A stretch of 22,207 bases of DNA from Lentisphaeria bacterium. Lineage in GTDB: Bacteria > Verrucomicrobiota > Lentisphaeria > Victivallales > Victivallaceae. Location of the stretch: NCBI GenBank assembly GCA_900768515.1, contig CAAGDG010000126.1, positions 1-22,207 of the forward strand, read 5' to 3'. Position numbers and translations under genes: made by a program. This document shows, piece after piece, positions 6,191-14,393 of the stretch (its first letter is position 1; the number at the start of each line of letters is the position of its first letter). The notes under the pieces were generated by a model. That model was not told the origin of the DNA. It ran no database searches and was given only the letters and a program-made list of their open reading frames with translations.

Positions 6191-8194
6191 ATGCATTCGT
6201 TGCGGTTTCGGCAGGTTCACCTCGATTTTCACACTTCGCCCGACATTTCGGGGATCGGAGAGAAGTTCGACAAGCGGGAGTGGCAGGAGCGGCTGCGGGA
6301 GGCGCATGTCGACTCGATCACCTGTTTTTCCGTCTGCCACCACGGCTGGAACTACCATGAAACCAGGGTCGGGAAAATGCATCCGCACCTCCGCTTCGAC
6401 CTGCTTCGCGCCCAGTACGAGGCGTGCCGCGAGATCGACATCAACGTGCCGATTTACATCTCCGCCGGACTCAACTACCGGCTTTCGGTCGAACACCCCG
6501 AATGGAACGAATACTCTCCGGAAGGGAAGGGGCCGGGACCGCTGAACGCGGGGTTCATCAAGCTGTGTTTCAACTCTCCGTACCTCGACTGGCTCTGCCG
6601 CCAGATCGAGGAGGTGGTGCAGCTCTATCCGGAGTGCAACGGAATTTTTCTGGACATCATCCGGCAGGGTCAGTGCTGCTGCCGCCACTGCATGGAGGGG
6701 ATGGCCGCCGCCGGTCTCGATCCGGAGAAGGAGGAGGACCGGCTTGAGTTTGCCAACCGCACCCTGATCCGCTACTATGAGAAGACCACCGCCGCCGCCC
6801 GGAAATACAATCCGGAGATGCCGGTTTTCCACAACAGCGGTCATGTCAGCGTCGGGAAGAGCGACATTTTGAAGAAGTTCTTCAGCCACCTTGAACTGGA
6901 GAGTCTGCCGACCGGCGGCTGGGGGTACGATCACTACCCGCTTTCAGCAGCCTACGCCCGGAGCCTCGGAATGGACTTTCTGGGCATGACCGGTAAATTT
7001 CACACCACCTGGGGGGAGTTCGGCGGCTTCAAGCACCCGAACGCGCTGCGCTACGAGTGCGCGGCCATGCTGGCGAACAACTCCAAATGCAGCATCGGGG
7101 ATCAGCTCCACCCGAACGGCCGGCTCGACCGCAGCACCTACCGTCTGATCAGCACGGCCTACGCCGAGGTCGAGCGCAAGGAGGAGTGGTGCCGCAATGC
7201 GCGGAGCCGGGCGAATCTGGCGCTGCTCTCCGCCGCCAGCCGTACCGGGGCGCGCCGGGAGCCGGCCGACATCGGTGCCGGAAGAATTCTGCTGGAGGGG
7301 CACATTCCTTTCGACCTGGTCGATCTGGAGATGGACTGGAGCAGATACCGTTTTCTGCTGATCCCGGATTCCTTGCGGTTGAAACCGGAGGAGGCGGCGA
7401 AGGTGGAGGCGTTCCGCCGGGCGGGCGGAAAGCTGATCCTCTCCGGCGCCGCCGGAATGCTCGAAGGGGAGGAGCGGTTCGGGATCGACGTTCCATTCGA
7501 TGATTTCGGAGAGAGCGAATTCAGCCCCGACTATCTGAAACCGGAACCGGAATTCGCCCCCGATTACCTCGATTCCCCGTTTGTGATGTACCTGCCCGCC
7601 CGCCGGATCCGGCGGCGTTCGGGGCGTTCGCTCGGGAAGATTTTTGACCCCTATTTCAACCGGAATTACCGCCACTTCTGCAGTCATCGGCACACGCCGA
7701 ACCGGCCGGAACCGTCGGGGTACGATGCCGGGGTGTGCGATGAGACGGTGCTCTACTTCGCGCATCCGGTTTTCTCGATTTATCGCGGTTACGGAGCGGT
7801 TCCGCTCAAAGAGTTCATCCTCAAAGCGATCCGGTCGTTTCTCGGCGGCGAACTTCCGGTGGAAGTTTCGCTTCCGTCGACCGGCAGGGTTACGCTGATG
7901 GAGCAGCCGGAGCGGAAACGGGAGATCGTTCACCTGCTGTTCGCGAATACGGTCAACCGCGGGGGCGGCGAGATTCCGCGCGCGGTCGGGGCTGCAGAAG
8001 ACGGCTGGGCGATCGAAGTGATCGAAGAACTGCTGCCGTTGTACGATGTCGAAGTCCGGGTGCGTCCGGGAATTCCGGTCCGCCGGGTGCGGCTGGTTCC
8101 GGAAAATGTGGACCTTCCGTTCCGGGAGGTGGCCGATTCCATTGCGTTCACGGTTCCGAAGCTGGTCTGCCACCAGATGGTGGAGCTCTGTTGA
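6191..8194 (+). CDS. GHL6-type glycoside hydrolase with beta-galactosidase trimerisation-like domain
   Basis: A 667-residue protein without a signal peptide, so probably cytoplasmic. The N-terminal ~330 residues look like a TIM barrel of the hypothetical glycosyl hydrolase 6 (GHL6) type: it starts RFRQVHLDFHTSP, has GIFLDII around D155, the Cys-rich CCCRHC, and HTTWGEFGG containing E276. D155 and E276 are plausible active-site carboxylates (inference). Residues ~350-600 resemble the GH42 trimerisation domain (a class I glutaminase-like fold; YRFLLIPDSLRLKPEEAAKVEAF, GGKLILSG), and a C-terminal beta domain follows. Related architectures occur in GH42 beta-galactosidase and GH151-like alpha-fucosidase groups; the substrate cannot be assigned. 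The gene stands alone without transporter neighbours, behind an operator-like repeat pair. Confidence 0.75.
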   Translation: MHSLRFRQVHLDFHTSPDISGIGEKFDKREWQERLREAHVDSITCFSVCHHGWNYHETRVGKMHPHLRFDLLRAQYEACREIDINVPIYISAGLNYRLSVEHPEWNEYSPEGKGPGPLNAGFIKLCFNSPYLDWLCRQIEEVVQLYPECNGIFLDIIRQGQCCCRHCMEGMAAAGLDPEKEEDRLEFANRTLIRYYEKTTAAARKYNPEMPVFHNSGHVSVGKSDILKKFFSHLELESLPTGGWGYDHYPLSAAYARSLGMDFLGMTGKFHTTWGEFGGFKHPNALRYECAAMLANNSKCSIGDQLHPNGRLDRSTYRLISTAYAEVERKEEWCRNARSRANLALLSAASRTGARREPADIGAGRILLEGHIPFDLVDLEMDWSRYRFLLIPDSLRLKPEEAAKVEAFRRAGGKLILSGAAGMLEGEERFGIDVPFDDFGESEFSPDYLKPEPEFAPDYLDSPFVMYLPARRIRRRSGRSLGKIFDPYFNRNYRHFCSHRHTPNRPEPSGYDAGVCDETVLYFAHPVFSIYRGYGAVPLKEFILKAIRSFLGGELPVEVSLPSTGRVTLMEQPERKREIVHLLFANTVNRGGGEIPRAVGAAEDGWAIEVIEELLPLYDVEVRVRPGIPVRRVRLVPENVDLPFREVADSIAFTVPKLVCHQMVELC

Positions 8195-8199
8195 CCCTT

Positions 8200-8213
8200 G
8201 TTCCTCCGGGAAC
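8200..8213 (+). terminator. Weak hairpin after the glycoside hydrolase
   Basis: GTTCC-TCCG-GGAAC forms a 5-bp stem with a four-base loop, six bases after the stop of the glycoside hydrolase. It is followed only by a short T stretch (GTTTG), so termination would be inefficient and read-through into the nitroreductase gene is likely. Confidence 0.25.
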
Positions 8214-8245
8214 GGATCGTTTGATTGAGGAGTGAAAGGAGAAAA

Positions 8246-9070
8246 ATGACTGATCTCAAGTTGCACGTCGATGCTGGAAAATGTGTGCGTTGCGGCGCCT
8301 GCATCCGGGATTGCGCCCCCCGGATTCTGGAATTCGGAGTCGACGGGTTTCCGCGGCTGGTCGCCGGTGGCGAGGAGCGTTGCACCCGCTGTCAGCACTG
8401 CCTGGCGATCTGTCCGGAAGGGGCGCTCTCGATTCTGGGGCGCGCTCCGGAAGCGAGCGCTCCCAACCGGAATGTGCCCCCTCCGGAGGAGCTTCTGGAT
8501 CTGATCCGCTGCCGCCGTTCGTTCCGTTCCTACCGGAAAGAGAATCTCGATCCGGAACGGTTGAAAAAACTGCGGGAGATGCTCGCATTCGTGCCGACCG
8601 GAGTCAACGCCCATTCGCTCGATTTCGCCTTTGTCGACGAGCTTGCGGTGATGGATGAGATCCGGGAAACGGTTCTCGGCCGGCTCCGGAAGCTGATGGC
8701 GCTCGATCCGCTGCCGCCGGAAGCGGCGGGGTTTTCGCGGTACCGGCGGCTGATTCTCGCGGGGGAGGATGCGATATTCCGGGGTGCTCCGCATCTGCTG
8801 GCGGTTTCGGCGGCGGAGCATTCGCCCTGTCCGCAGATCGATCCGGTGATCGCGCTCTCCTATTTTGAACTCTATGCGCAGAGTCTCGGCGTGGGGACGC
8901 TCTGGTGCGGTCTGGCAGCCGGGGCACTGCGGGTGTTTCCGGATGTGATGGCCCGTTTTGCGATTCCCGAAGGATACCGGCTCGGCTACGTGATGCTCTT
9001 CGGACCGACCGCGCTCCACTATCCGCGCGCGGTTCAGCCGGAGCCGGTTGCGATCCGTTCGGTACGCTGA
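8246..9070 (+). CDS. Ferredoxin-nitroreductase fusion protein
   Basis: A 274-residue protein with a bacterial two-cluster ferredoxin at residues 1-65 (C13-C16-C19-C23 and C46-C49-C52-C56, the latter followed by P) joined to an FMN-dependent nitroreductase-fold domain (about 85-274, beginning LIRCRRSFRSYRKENLD). Such fusions are common in anaerobes and are thought to reduce flavin-domain substrates with ferredoxin electrons; the physiological substrate is unknown. Nitroreductase-type features are the RRSxRxY flavin-binding start, FVPTGVNAHSLDF, and the C-terminal GTLWCG and YRLGYVMLFG segments. ATG 8246 is supported by AAAGGAG at 8235-8241; the upstream TTG 8225 is not. The cca gene begins one base after the stop, so the two are likely coupled. 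Confidence 0.9.
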   Translation: MTDLKLHVDAGKCVRCGACIRDCAPRILEFGVDGFPRLVAGGEERCTRCQHCLAICPEGALSILGRAPEASAPNRNVPPPEELLDLIRCRRSFRSYRKENLDPERLKKLREMLAFVPTGVNAHSLDFAFVDELAVMDEIRETVLGRLRKLMALDPLPPEAAGFSRYRRLILAGEDAIFRGAPHLLAVSAAEHSPCPQIDPVIALSYFELYAQSLGVGTLWCGLAAGALRVFPDVMARFAIPEGYRLGYVMLFGPTALHYPRAVQPEPVAIRSVR

Positions 9071-9071
9071 A

Positions 9072-10427
9072 ATGGAACGGATCGAGCGCCGCCGTTTCCG
9101 CGGCAGTCCGGCTTTTGACGCCGCTGCCGGAATTATCCGGGTGCTGCGCCGCGCCGGATTCGATTCCGGCATGGTCGGCGGCTCGGTGCGTGATCTTCTG
9201 CTCGGTCGAACGCCGGAGGATTTCGATCTGGTGACGGTTGCCCGTCCCGAGCAGCTTGCGGCGCTCTTCCCCGGCGCCCGGCTGGTCGGGGCGGGATTCG
9301 GCGTATCGCTGGTCCGGTTCGGTGAATTCGAGAGCGAGGTCGCGACCGCCCGGGAGGAGCGCAACTATCTGGACGGCCGCCATCCGGAACTGGTCCGCTA
9401 TACCGATGACCTCCGTGTCGACGTTCTGCGCCGGGACTTCACGGTCAACGCCCTCTGGTACGATCCGGAAACCGAACTGGTTCATGACTGCGTCGGCGGA
9501 CTCGATGACCTCGAACGCGGTGTGATCCGCACGGTCGGAGAGCCCGAAATCCGGTTTTCCGAAGACTATCTGCGGATGCTGCGGGCGGTGCGTTTCGCGG
9601 CGCATCTCCGGTTCAAGCTCGATCCCGCCCTGTTCCGGGCGCTCCGGCGGTTCGCCCCCCGGACCGTTGAGATCGCCGGGGAACGGCTCGCATCCGAAAT
9701 GACCCGGATGCTGCTGGGGCCCGATCCGGAACGGGCGGTCCGGTTGCTCTTCGATACCCGGATCCTGCACGCTGTGCTGCCGGAGGTGGCGGCGCTCGAC
9801 GGCGTCGAACAGCCTCCGGAGTTCCATCCGGAAGGAGATGTCCTGACTCATACGCTGCTGCTGCTGCGCCATCTCGCCTGCGCCGATTTCCGGGTGGCCT
9901 GGAGCGCGCTGCTGCACGACATCGGAAAACCGGCCGCCCGTTCTGTCGACGGGGAGGGGCGGATCCGTTTCTTCTCCCATGAGACGATCGGTGCGGAGCT
10001 CTGCAATGCGGTGTTCGAGCGGCTGCGGTTTTCCGCGGCAGACCGGGAGGCGATCGGACAGGCGGTGCGCAACCACATGCGGTTCGCCTCGGTGCGGGAG
10101 ATGCGTTCCGGCAAGCTGCGCCGGCTGCTGGCGGATCCGAATTTCCCGCTCGAACTCGAACTGCACCGGCTCGACTGCATCGCCTGTCACGGGATGCTGG
10201 ATTGCTTTGTCTACCTGCTCGACCGTCTCGCGGAACAACCGGACCCGGCATTGCCGGAGCCCTGGGTGAAGGGACGCGACCTGGTCGCGGCGGGCTGTTC
10301 TCCCGGTCCCCGGTTCAAGCCGGTGCTGGAGCAGGTTTTCGAGGAGCAGCTCGCCGGAGAAATCTCCACCCCCCGGGCCGCTCTGGACCGGGCGCTGTTC
10401 CTTTTCGGCACGGTCGATAAAAATTAA
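9072..10427 (+). CDS. cca: tRNA nucleotidyltransferase / poly(A) polymerase family with HD domain (CCA-adding type)
   Basis: A class II nucleotidyltransferase of 451 residues. The head has MVGGSVRDLLLGRTPEDFDLVT, giving the phosphate-contacting GGSVRD (36-41) and the catalytic aspartates D50 and D52. RDFTVNALWYD and EDYLRMLRAVRFAA follow, as in CCA-adding enzymes. An HD hydrolase domain (HTLLLLRHL then LLHDIGKP) occupies the middle to C-terminal part, as in many bacterial CCA enzymes. The role is to add or repair the CCA 3' end of tRNAs; poly(A) polymerase or split A-adding activity cannot be told apart from sequence alone. ATG 9072 lies one base after the nitroreductase stop and lacks its own ribosome site, pointing to coupling; TTG 9048 with GGAG at 9040-9043 is an alternative that would overlap that gene. 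Confidence 0.92.
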   Translation: MERIERRRFRGSPAFDAAAGIIRVLRRAGFDSGMVGGSVRDLLLGRTPEDFDLVTVARPEQLAALFPGARLVGAGFGVSLVRFGEFESEVATAREERNYLDGRHPELVRYTDDLRVDVLRRDFTVNALWYDPETELVHDCVGGLDDLERGVIRTVGEPEIRFSEDYLRMLRAVRFAAHLRFKLDPALFRALRRFAPRTVEIAGERLASEMTRMLLGPDPERAVRLLFDTRILHAVLPEVAALDGVEQPPEFHPEGDVLTHTLLLLRHLACADFRVAWSALLHDIGKPAARSVDGEGRIRFFSHETIGAELCNAVFERLRFSAADREAIGQAVRNHMRFASVREMRSGKLRRLLADPNFPLELELHRLDCIACHGMLDCFVYLLDRLAEQPDPALPEPWVKGRDLVAAGCSPGPRFKPVLEQVFEEQLAGEISTPRAALDRALFLFGTVDKN

Positions 10428-10447
10428 CATTTTCCAATCCACGCGAC

Positions 10448-10476
10448 TTGCCGACTCCCCGTGACGGGTGTATAGT
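10448..10476 (+). promoter_or_regulatory. Promoter of paaK
   Basis: TTGCCG (10448-10453), a 17-base spacer and TATAGT (10471-10476) form a good sigma-70-type promoter in the 82-base gap between cca and paaK. Transcription would start near 10483, about 27 bases before the ATG. Confidence 0.7.
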
Positions 10477-10509
10477 ACCTGATCAACCAAAGAGGGTTAG
10501 AAAGAAAAA

Positions 10510-11826
10510 ATGGGTCCGCTTTACTTGAACGACAATTTGAGTGCGCTGGACTACGTGCGGAAAGATTATCTGCGCGATCTCCAGCTCGACCGCCTGCAGC
10601 GGATTGTGAAACACGCCTACGAGCATGTCGAACTTTTCCGCAACCGCATGAAGGAACGCAGCCTTACCCCCGACGACGTCCGTTCGCTGTCGGATCTGAG
10701 CAAACTGCCGTTTATGGTCAAGGCGGATTTGCGCGACACCTATCCTTTCGGCCTTTTCGCCTGTCCGATGTCGGACATTGTCCGTCTGCACGCTTCCAGC
10801 GGCACCACCGGGAAACCGATTGTCGTCGCCTACACCCGGAAGGACCTCGAAGTGTGGATGGAGGTGGTGAAGCGCTCCTTCGCCAGCTGCGGACTCAACC
10901 GGACCGATGTGATTCAGGTCTCCTACGGCTACGGCCTCTTCACCGGTGGACTCGGCGCCCACTACGGAGCCGAGGCGCTCGGCGCGACGGTGGTTCCCAC
11001 TTCCGGCGGCAATACGAAGCGCCAGATCATGCTGATGCGCGACTTCGGAACCACCGCGGTCTGCTGCACTCCCTCGTACTTCCTCTTCATGATCGAACAG
11101 GCGGCGGCCAGCGGCATCGACATGCGCAAACTTCCGCTCAAGGCGGGCATCTTCGGCGCCGAACCCTGGACCGAGGAGATGCGTAAACGGATCGAGGCCG
11201 ATGCAGGGATCCGCGCCTACGACATCTACGGACTCTCCGAGATCATCGGTCCCGGGGTCGCAATCGAATGCAGCGAACAGCACGGGATGCACATTTTCGA
11301 AGATCATTTCTATCCGGAGATCATCAATCCGGAAACCGGCGAGGTTCTGCCCGACGGCGAATTCGGCGAACTGGTTCTGACCACGCTTTCGAAGTACGCG
11401 ATGCCGATGATCCGTTATCGGACGCGCGATTTGACAAGGATCGTCACCGAGCCTTGCAGCTGCGGACGCACCCTGCGACGGATCGCCCGGATCTCCTCGC
11501 GCAGCGACGACATGTTCATCATTCGCGGCGTGAATGTCTTCCCGTCGCAGATAGAGACCGCTCTGCTTTCGGTCGACGGCACGCTGCCCCACTACAACAT
11601 CATTCTCTACACGGAGAACGGGCTGGACAACATCGAAGTCGATGTCGAGATCAACGCCGAACTCTTTTCGGACAAGGTCCGCTCCATGGAGGATCTCCAG
11701 CACCGGCTCACCGCCGCGATCGAAAGCCTGATCGGATTGCGGGTCCGGGTCAAAATGGTCGCGCCGAACACCATCCAGCGCAGTGAGGGCAAGGCCCGCC
11801 GGGTGATCGATCACCGCGAGCATTAA
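10510..11826 (+). CDS. paaK: Phenylacetate-CoA ligase family protein (PaaK)
   Basis: A 438-residue AMP-forming adenylating enzyme, the usual PaaK length. It activates phenylacetate or a related aryl acid to the CoA thioester using ATP. The P-loop-like motif LHASSGTTGKPIVVAYT lies near residues 93-109, GLSEIIGPGVAIEC is the adenylate-binding region, MPMIRYRTRDLT carries the ribose-contacting segment, and RSDDMFIIRGVNVFPSQIE is the hinge to the small C-terminal domain. No other phenylacetate catabolic gene (paaA-E and so on) is nearby. In anaerobes such ligases often work with 2-oxoacid:ferredoxin oxidoreductases in aromatic amino acid metabolism, so that role is an inference. The gene has its own promoter and terminator, so it is monocistronic. 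Its ribosome site is weak (AGAGGG at 10491-10496). Confidence 0.93.
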   Translation: MGPLYLNDNLSALDYVRKDYLRDLQLDRLQRIVKHAYEHVELFRNRMKERSLTPDDVRSLSDLSKLPFMVKADLRDTYPFGLFACPMSDIVRLHASSGTTGKPIVVAYTRKDLEVWMEVVKRSFASCGLNRTDVIQVSYGYGLFTGGLGAHYGAEALGATVVPTSGGNTKRQIMLMRDFGTTAVCCTPSYFLFMIEQAAASGIDMRKLPLKAGIFGAEPWTEEMRKRIEADAGIRAYDIYGLSEIIGPGVAIECSEQHGMHIFEDHFYPEIINPETGEVLPDGEFGELVLTTLSKYAMPMIRYRTRDLTRIVTEPCSCGRTLRRIARISSRSDDMFIIRGVNVFPSQIETALLSVDGTLPHYNIILYTENGLDNIEVDVEINAELFSDKVRSMEDLQHRLTAAIESLIGLRVRVKMVAPNTIQRSEGKARRVIDHREH

Positions 11827-11842
11827 TTCCCCTCAGAGACCG

Positions 11843-11887
11843 CAAGAGTGCCGCCGGAAAAAACTTCGGCGGCACTCTTGTATTTTT
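11843..11887 (+). terminator. Rho-independent terminator of paaK, at the convergence point
   Basis: CAAGAGTGCCGCCG (11843-11856) pairs perfectly with CGGCGGCACTCTTG (11867-11880), a 14-bp stem with a ten-base A-rich loop, followed by TATTTTT. It lies 16 bases after the paaK stop. The T tract is on the + strand only, so it mainly serves paaK, although the stem could also impede transcripts arriving from the minus-strand block. Confidence 0.95.
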
Positions 11888-11961
11888 GCGTGGATTTCGG
11901 GCTTTTGCCATCGGGATGGAGCCGATGTCGAATCCGTCGCGTCGGATGGGAGAGGAGGACC

Positions 11962-12639
11962 TCACCCGCGTACGGCGGGAGGCATCATGTGAATCTCCTC
12001 CCGGTAGATGCGCTGATAGGCTTCGTAAGCCTTCTGGTACCGGGAGGCGTAAAGTTTGCTGAAACTTTTTGACGTGTATTCGCGGTAACGCTCCATCTTG
12101 GGGCGGGCGCTTTCGCAGTAGAAGCGCAACTGGTTGACCACGTTGATTTCCGCTTCGCTGAGCATCTTTTCTCCGCGCAACGTTGCCTCTTCACTCTGAT
12201 GAATGGCCAGATCGGTCAGAGTCGGATTTTCCCCGCTGAACAGCTCTTTTTCCAGACCGCTCAGATCGTCGAGCACAATGGAAATGCTCCGGAGCAATAT
12301 GAAAAAGGAAAGCTGCCTTTTTTCCCTGGTTTCCGTATCCGGACTGGTCAGCGTGATCAGAATGGCTTCCGTGTCTTCCACCGCCCGGTCGAAGAGTTCG
12401 CAGAGCCTGCCGTACAACTGCCGACGTCCTGTTTCATCCCGGCTGAAGAGATCGGATTCGAGCAGTTCAGTCGCCTGATCGTAAGCCGCATCCCGGCGTC
12501 CCATCAGCGGGGGAAGATTCTGTTTGACCAGATGATCGATACGGCGACCGGACTGCCGGACCGGCGTCGCCGAAGGCCGCAACAGTTCCCAGGTGCGTTT
12601 CATCCGGTTCAGAATTTCATTGTGCAGTGTCAGAGTCAT
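11962..12639 (-). CDS. Hypothetical helical protein
   Basis: A 225-residue protein of a family I do not recognise. It has no signal peptide or membrane helix and is rich in charged and leucine residues, with a pattern expected for an all-helical, possibly coiled-coil cytoplasmic protein (for example ELLESDLFSRDETGRRQ and LDDLSGLEKELFSGE). The C-terminal third is rich in Tyr and Arg/Lys (REYTSKSFSKLYASRYQKA) and could bind a protein or nucleic acid partner; this is a guess. AAAGGAA lies directly before ATG 12639. It sits 83 bases downstream of serA with no strong terminator between, so co-transcription with serA is possible. Codon use looks like that of the neighbours, with no sign of transfer. 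Confidence 0.8.
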   Translation of the reverse strand: MTLTLHNEILNRMKRTWELLRPSATPVRQSGRRIDHLVKQNLPPLMGRRDAAYDQATELLESDLFSRDETGRRQLYGRLCELFDRAVEDTEAILITLTSPDTETREKRQLSFFILLRSISIVLDDLSGLEKELFSGENPTLTDLAIHQSEEATLRGEKMLSEAEINVVNQLRFYCESARPKMERYREYTSKSFSKLYASRYQKAYEAYQRIYREEIHMMPPAVRG

Positions 12640-12681
12640 TTCCTTTTGACCATGGCATTGTATTTTTCTGTCCGCACCGCG

Positions 12682-12700
12682 GCGCCGGGAACCCCGGCGC
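12682..12700 (-). other. Perfect GC hairpin between serA and the hypothetical gene
   Basis: GCGCCGGG (12682-12689) pairs with CCCGGCGC (12693-12700) around a three-base loop, an 8-bp all-GC stem. It lies about 22 bases after the serA stop in the direction of transcription. There is no U tract after it on the minus strand, so it is not a classical terminator; it could slow RNA decay or partly block read-through. Confidence 0.45.
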
Positions 12701-12722
12701 GGGCAGATTCTTTTTTACCGTG

Positions 12723-14297
12723 TTACGGCAGATAAGTGAACTGGAAGGCCTTGCTGGCCTTGACCGCTTCGCGGATCTTCTGCACCAGCATGTCAGGAAC
12801 TTCGACGTTCGTCTTGATGACCGACAGCGAAAGCCCGGATTTGAGATCCTGCGGCGCACGGATGTCGATGATGTTGATGTTTTTCTCGCCGAGAATTCCG
12901 GCGATCCGGCCGATCACGCCCGGCTCGTCCTTGTATTCGACGAAAAGGTGATGACCGGTCGGCTCCAGGTAGAGCTGATCGAAATTGTTCAGGCGCGAAA
13001 CCATCAGATTGTTTTCGGTGATGGTTCCGCGGGCTCCCGCCTTGTAGATCAGATTGCCGCCGACGAAGAGGTCGATGCTCATCGCCTCGCCGTAGTGCTT
13101 GTTGTTGTCGACTTCGCGATTGACCAGTTCGATGCCGGTCTCCGCGAGGAAGTGCTCCGCATCCTTCGGCCCCTGGTCCGCGGCGAAGTCGGCGGCGATG
13201 CCGGCGACGATCGCGGGGGTCATCCACTTGGCGTATCCGGCGAGAGCGCCGTAGAAGCTGGTTTCGATCCGGGTCGGATTGTTCTCCTTCCCGAGGTAGG
13301 CGTTGGTCAGTGCGGTCAGCACATAGGCGAGCTTCTGATATTTGGCGTCGAGTCCGTCCGGGAGCGACTTGTTGACCACGCAGTTGGTGATGCCCTGTTC
13401 GAAGTAGGCGATGGTCTGTTCCGCGGCGCGTTTGGCGGCGACGAAATTGGCCTCGTGGGTGTTGGCTCCGAGATGGGGCAGCATGATGTCGGCGATGTCG
13501 GCGACACTCTTCGCGCCGGCGACGTCCTTCGCATAGACGTCGTTGCAGAAAATGATCTTCTTCTCGGCCTTGACCGCCCGCAGATCATCCTCGTTGAGGA
13601 TGCCGGCACGGGCGCAGTTGATCAGCATCGCGCCCGGCTTCATCAGTTCGAAGAGGCGGCGGTTGATCATGCCGCGGGTTTCATCGTTTTCCGGAATGTG
13701 CAGCGATACGAAGTCGGACTCCGTGAAGATCTGCTCGACCGAAGTGAGTTCAACTCCGAGCTTTTCCGCGAGGGCGGGGGAGAGCACCGGGTCGTAGGCG
13801 AGCACTTTCACTTCAAATCCGGAAAGACGCTTGACCAGCAGCTGGCCGATGTGCCCGAGTCCGAGGATGCCGACGGTCTTGCCGGTCAGTTCGCGGCCCA
13901 TGAACTTGCTCTTCTCCCATTCGCCGGCCCGGGTGGAGATATCGGCCGGGATCAGGTGGCGGCAGGCGGCGAGGATCATCGCGACCACCTCTTCGGCGAC
14001 CGCGTTGGAGTTGGCGCCGGGGGTGTTCATCACGTCGATGTCGTGTTTCCGCGCGTATTTGATGTCGATGGTGTTGTAACCGGCGCCGGCGCGGACGATC
14101 AATTTGAGTTTCGGCAGCTGATCGATGATTTCCGGTGTGATCTTCTCGCTGCGGACAATCAGCACTTCCGCGTCGGAATTCGCCTGAATCAGTTCGGGCA
14201 GCGGGGTCGTCGCGTCAAGAACCACGTCATAGCCGCGCTCGGAAAGCAGCGAGGCCGCGAATTTATCCAGTTTGGTCGGAATCAGGACTTTGCGCAT
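12723..14297 (-). CDS. serA: D-3-phosphoglycerate dehydrogenase
   Basis: A 524-residue, long-type PGDH that oxidises 3-phosphoglycerate with NAD+ in the first step of serine synthesis. The dinucleotide-binding motif TVGILGLGHIGQLLV (141-155) is intact. The catalytic set is visible: the arginine in NCARAGILNEDDL, the glutamate in the SLHIPENDETRGMI region, and the histidine in MLPHLGANTHEAN. Residues ~315-450 form the intervening domain found in the long form, and the C-terminal ~75 residues are an ACT domain (FVEYKDEPGVIGRIAGILGEKNINI), so serine feedback control is plausible. ATG 14297 has GGAGAG (14304-14309) six bases upstream and its own promoter. Confidence 0.97.
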   Translation of the reverse strand: MRKVLIPTKLDKFAASLLSERGYDVVLDATTPLPELIQANSDAEVLIVRSEKITPEIIDQLPKLKLIVRAGAGYNTIDIKYARKHDIDVMNTPGANSNAVAEEVVAMILAACRHLIPADISTRAGEWEKSKFMGRELTGKTVGILGLGHIGQLLVKRLSGFEVKVLAYDPVLSPALAEKLGVELTSVEQIFTESDFVSLHIPENDETRGMINRRLFELMKPGAMLINCARAGILNEDDLRAVKAEKKIIFCNDVYAKDVAGAKSVADIADIMLPHLGANTHEANFVAAKRAAEQTIAYFEQGITNCVVNKSLPDGLDAKYQKLAYVLTALTNAYLGKENNPTRIETSFYGALAGYAKWMTPAIVAGIAADFAADQGPKDAEHFLAETGIELVNREVDNNKHYGEAMSIDLFVGGNLIYKAGARGTITENNLMVSRLNNFDQLYLEPTGHHLFVEYKDEPGVIGRIAGILGEKNINIIDIRAPQDLKSGLSLSVIKTNVEVPDMLVQKIREAVKASKAFQFTYLP

Positions 14298-14344
14298 AGT
14301 TCACTCTCCATGAAATAGTTTGAGTTACATCGTAACGCTTCTTT

Positions 14345-14373
14345 AATATACCACGTCAAGCCGGCAATTACAA
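14345..14373 (-). promoter_or_regulatory. Promoter of serA
   Basis: Read on the minus strand, TTGTAA (14373-14368), a 17-base spacer and TATATT (14350-14345) lie in the 96-base gap upstream of serA. The predicted transcript starts near 14338, about 40 bases before the ATG. Both hexamers are identical to those before greA. Confidence 0.7.
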
Positions 14374-14393
14374 CGAACTCCGGCGCATTTCAT

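Noticed and set aside
6944..9364. Minus-strand open frame (806 codons) across the glycoside hydrolase and nitroreductase
   Set aside because: It spans the boundaries of three well-supported + strand genes and gives an Arg/Pro-rich product without motifs.
8604..10490. Minus-strand open frame (628 codons) opposite cca
   Set aside because: Shadow of the CCA enzyme gene; the composition is dominated by Arg, Pro and Gln and no family is recognisable.
10483..11823. Minus-strand open frame (446 codons) exactly opposite paaK
   Set aside because: paaK has a promoter, a terminator and all family motifs; the antisense frame has none of these.
11909..11947. Short inverted repeats (CATCGG/CCGATG and ATCCG/CGGAT) between the convergent genes, considered as a terminator for the minus-strand block or a dif-like site
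   Set aside because: Stems are only 5-6 bp and no T tract follows on either strand; no dif-like 28-mer is recognisable.
12627..14318. Long + strand open frame (563 codons) across the serA region
   Set aside because: It is the mirror of serA, whose NAD-binding and ACT motifs are unmistakable. GC-rich genes leave long antisense frames without stops; the predicted product has no recognisable domain.
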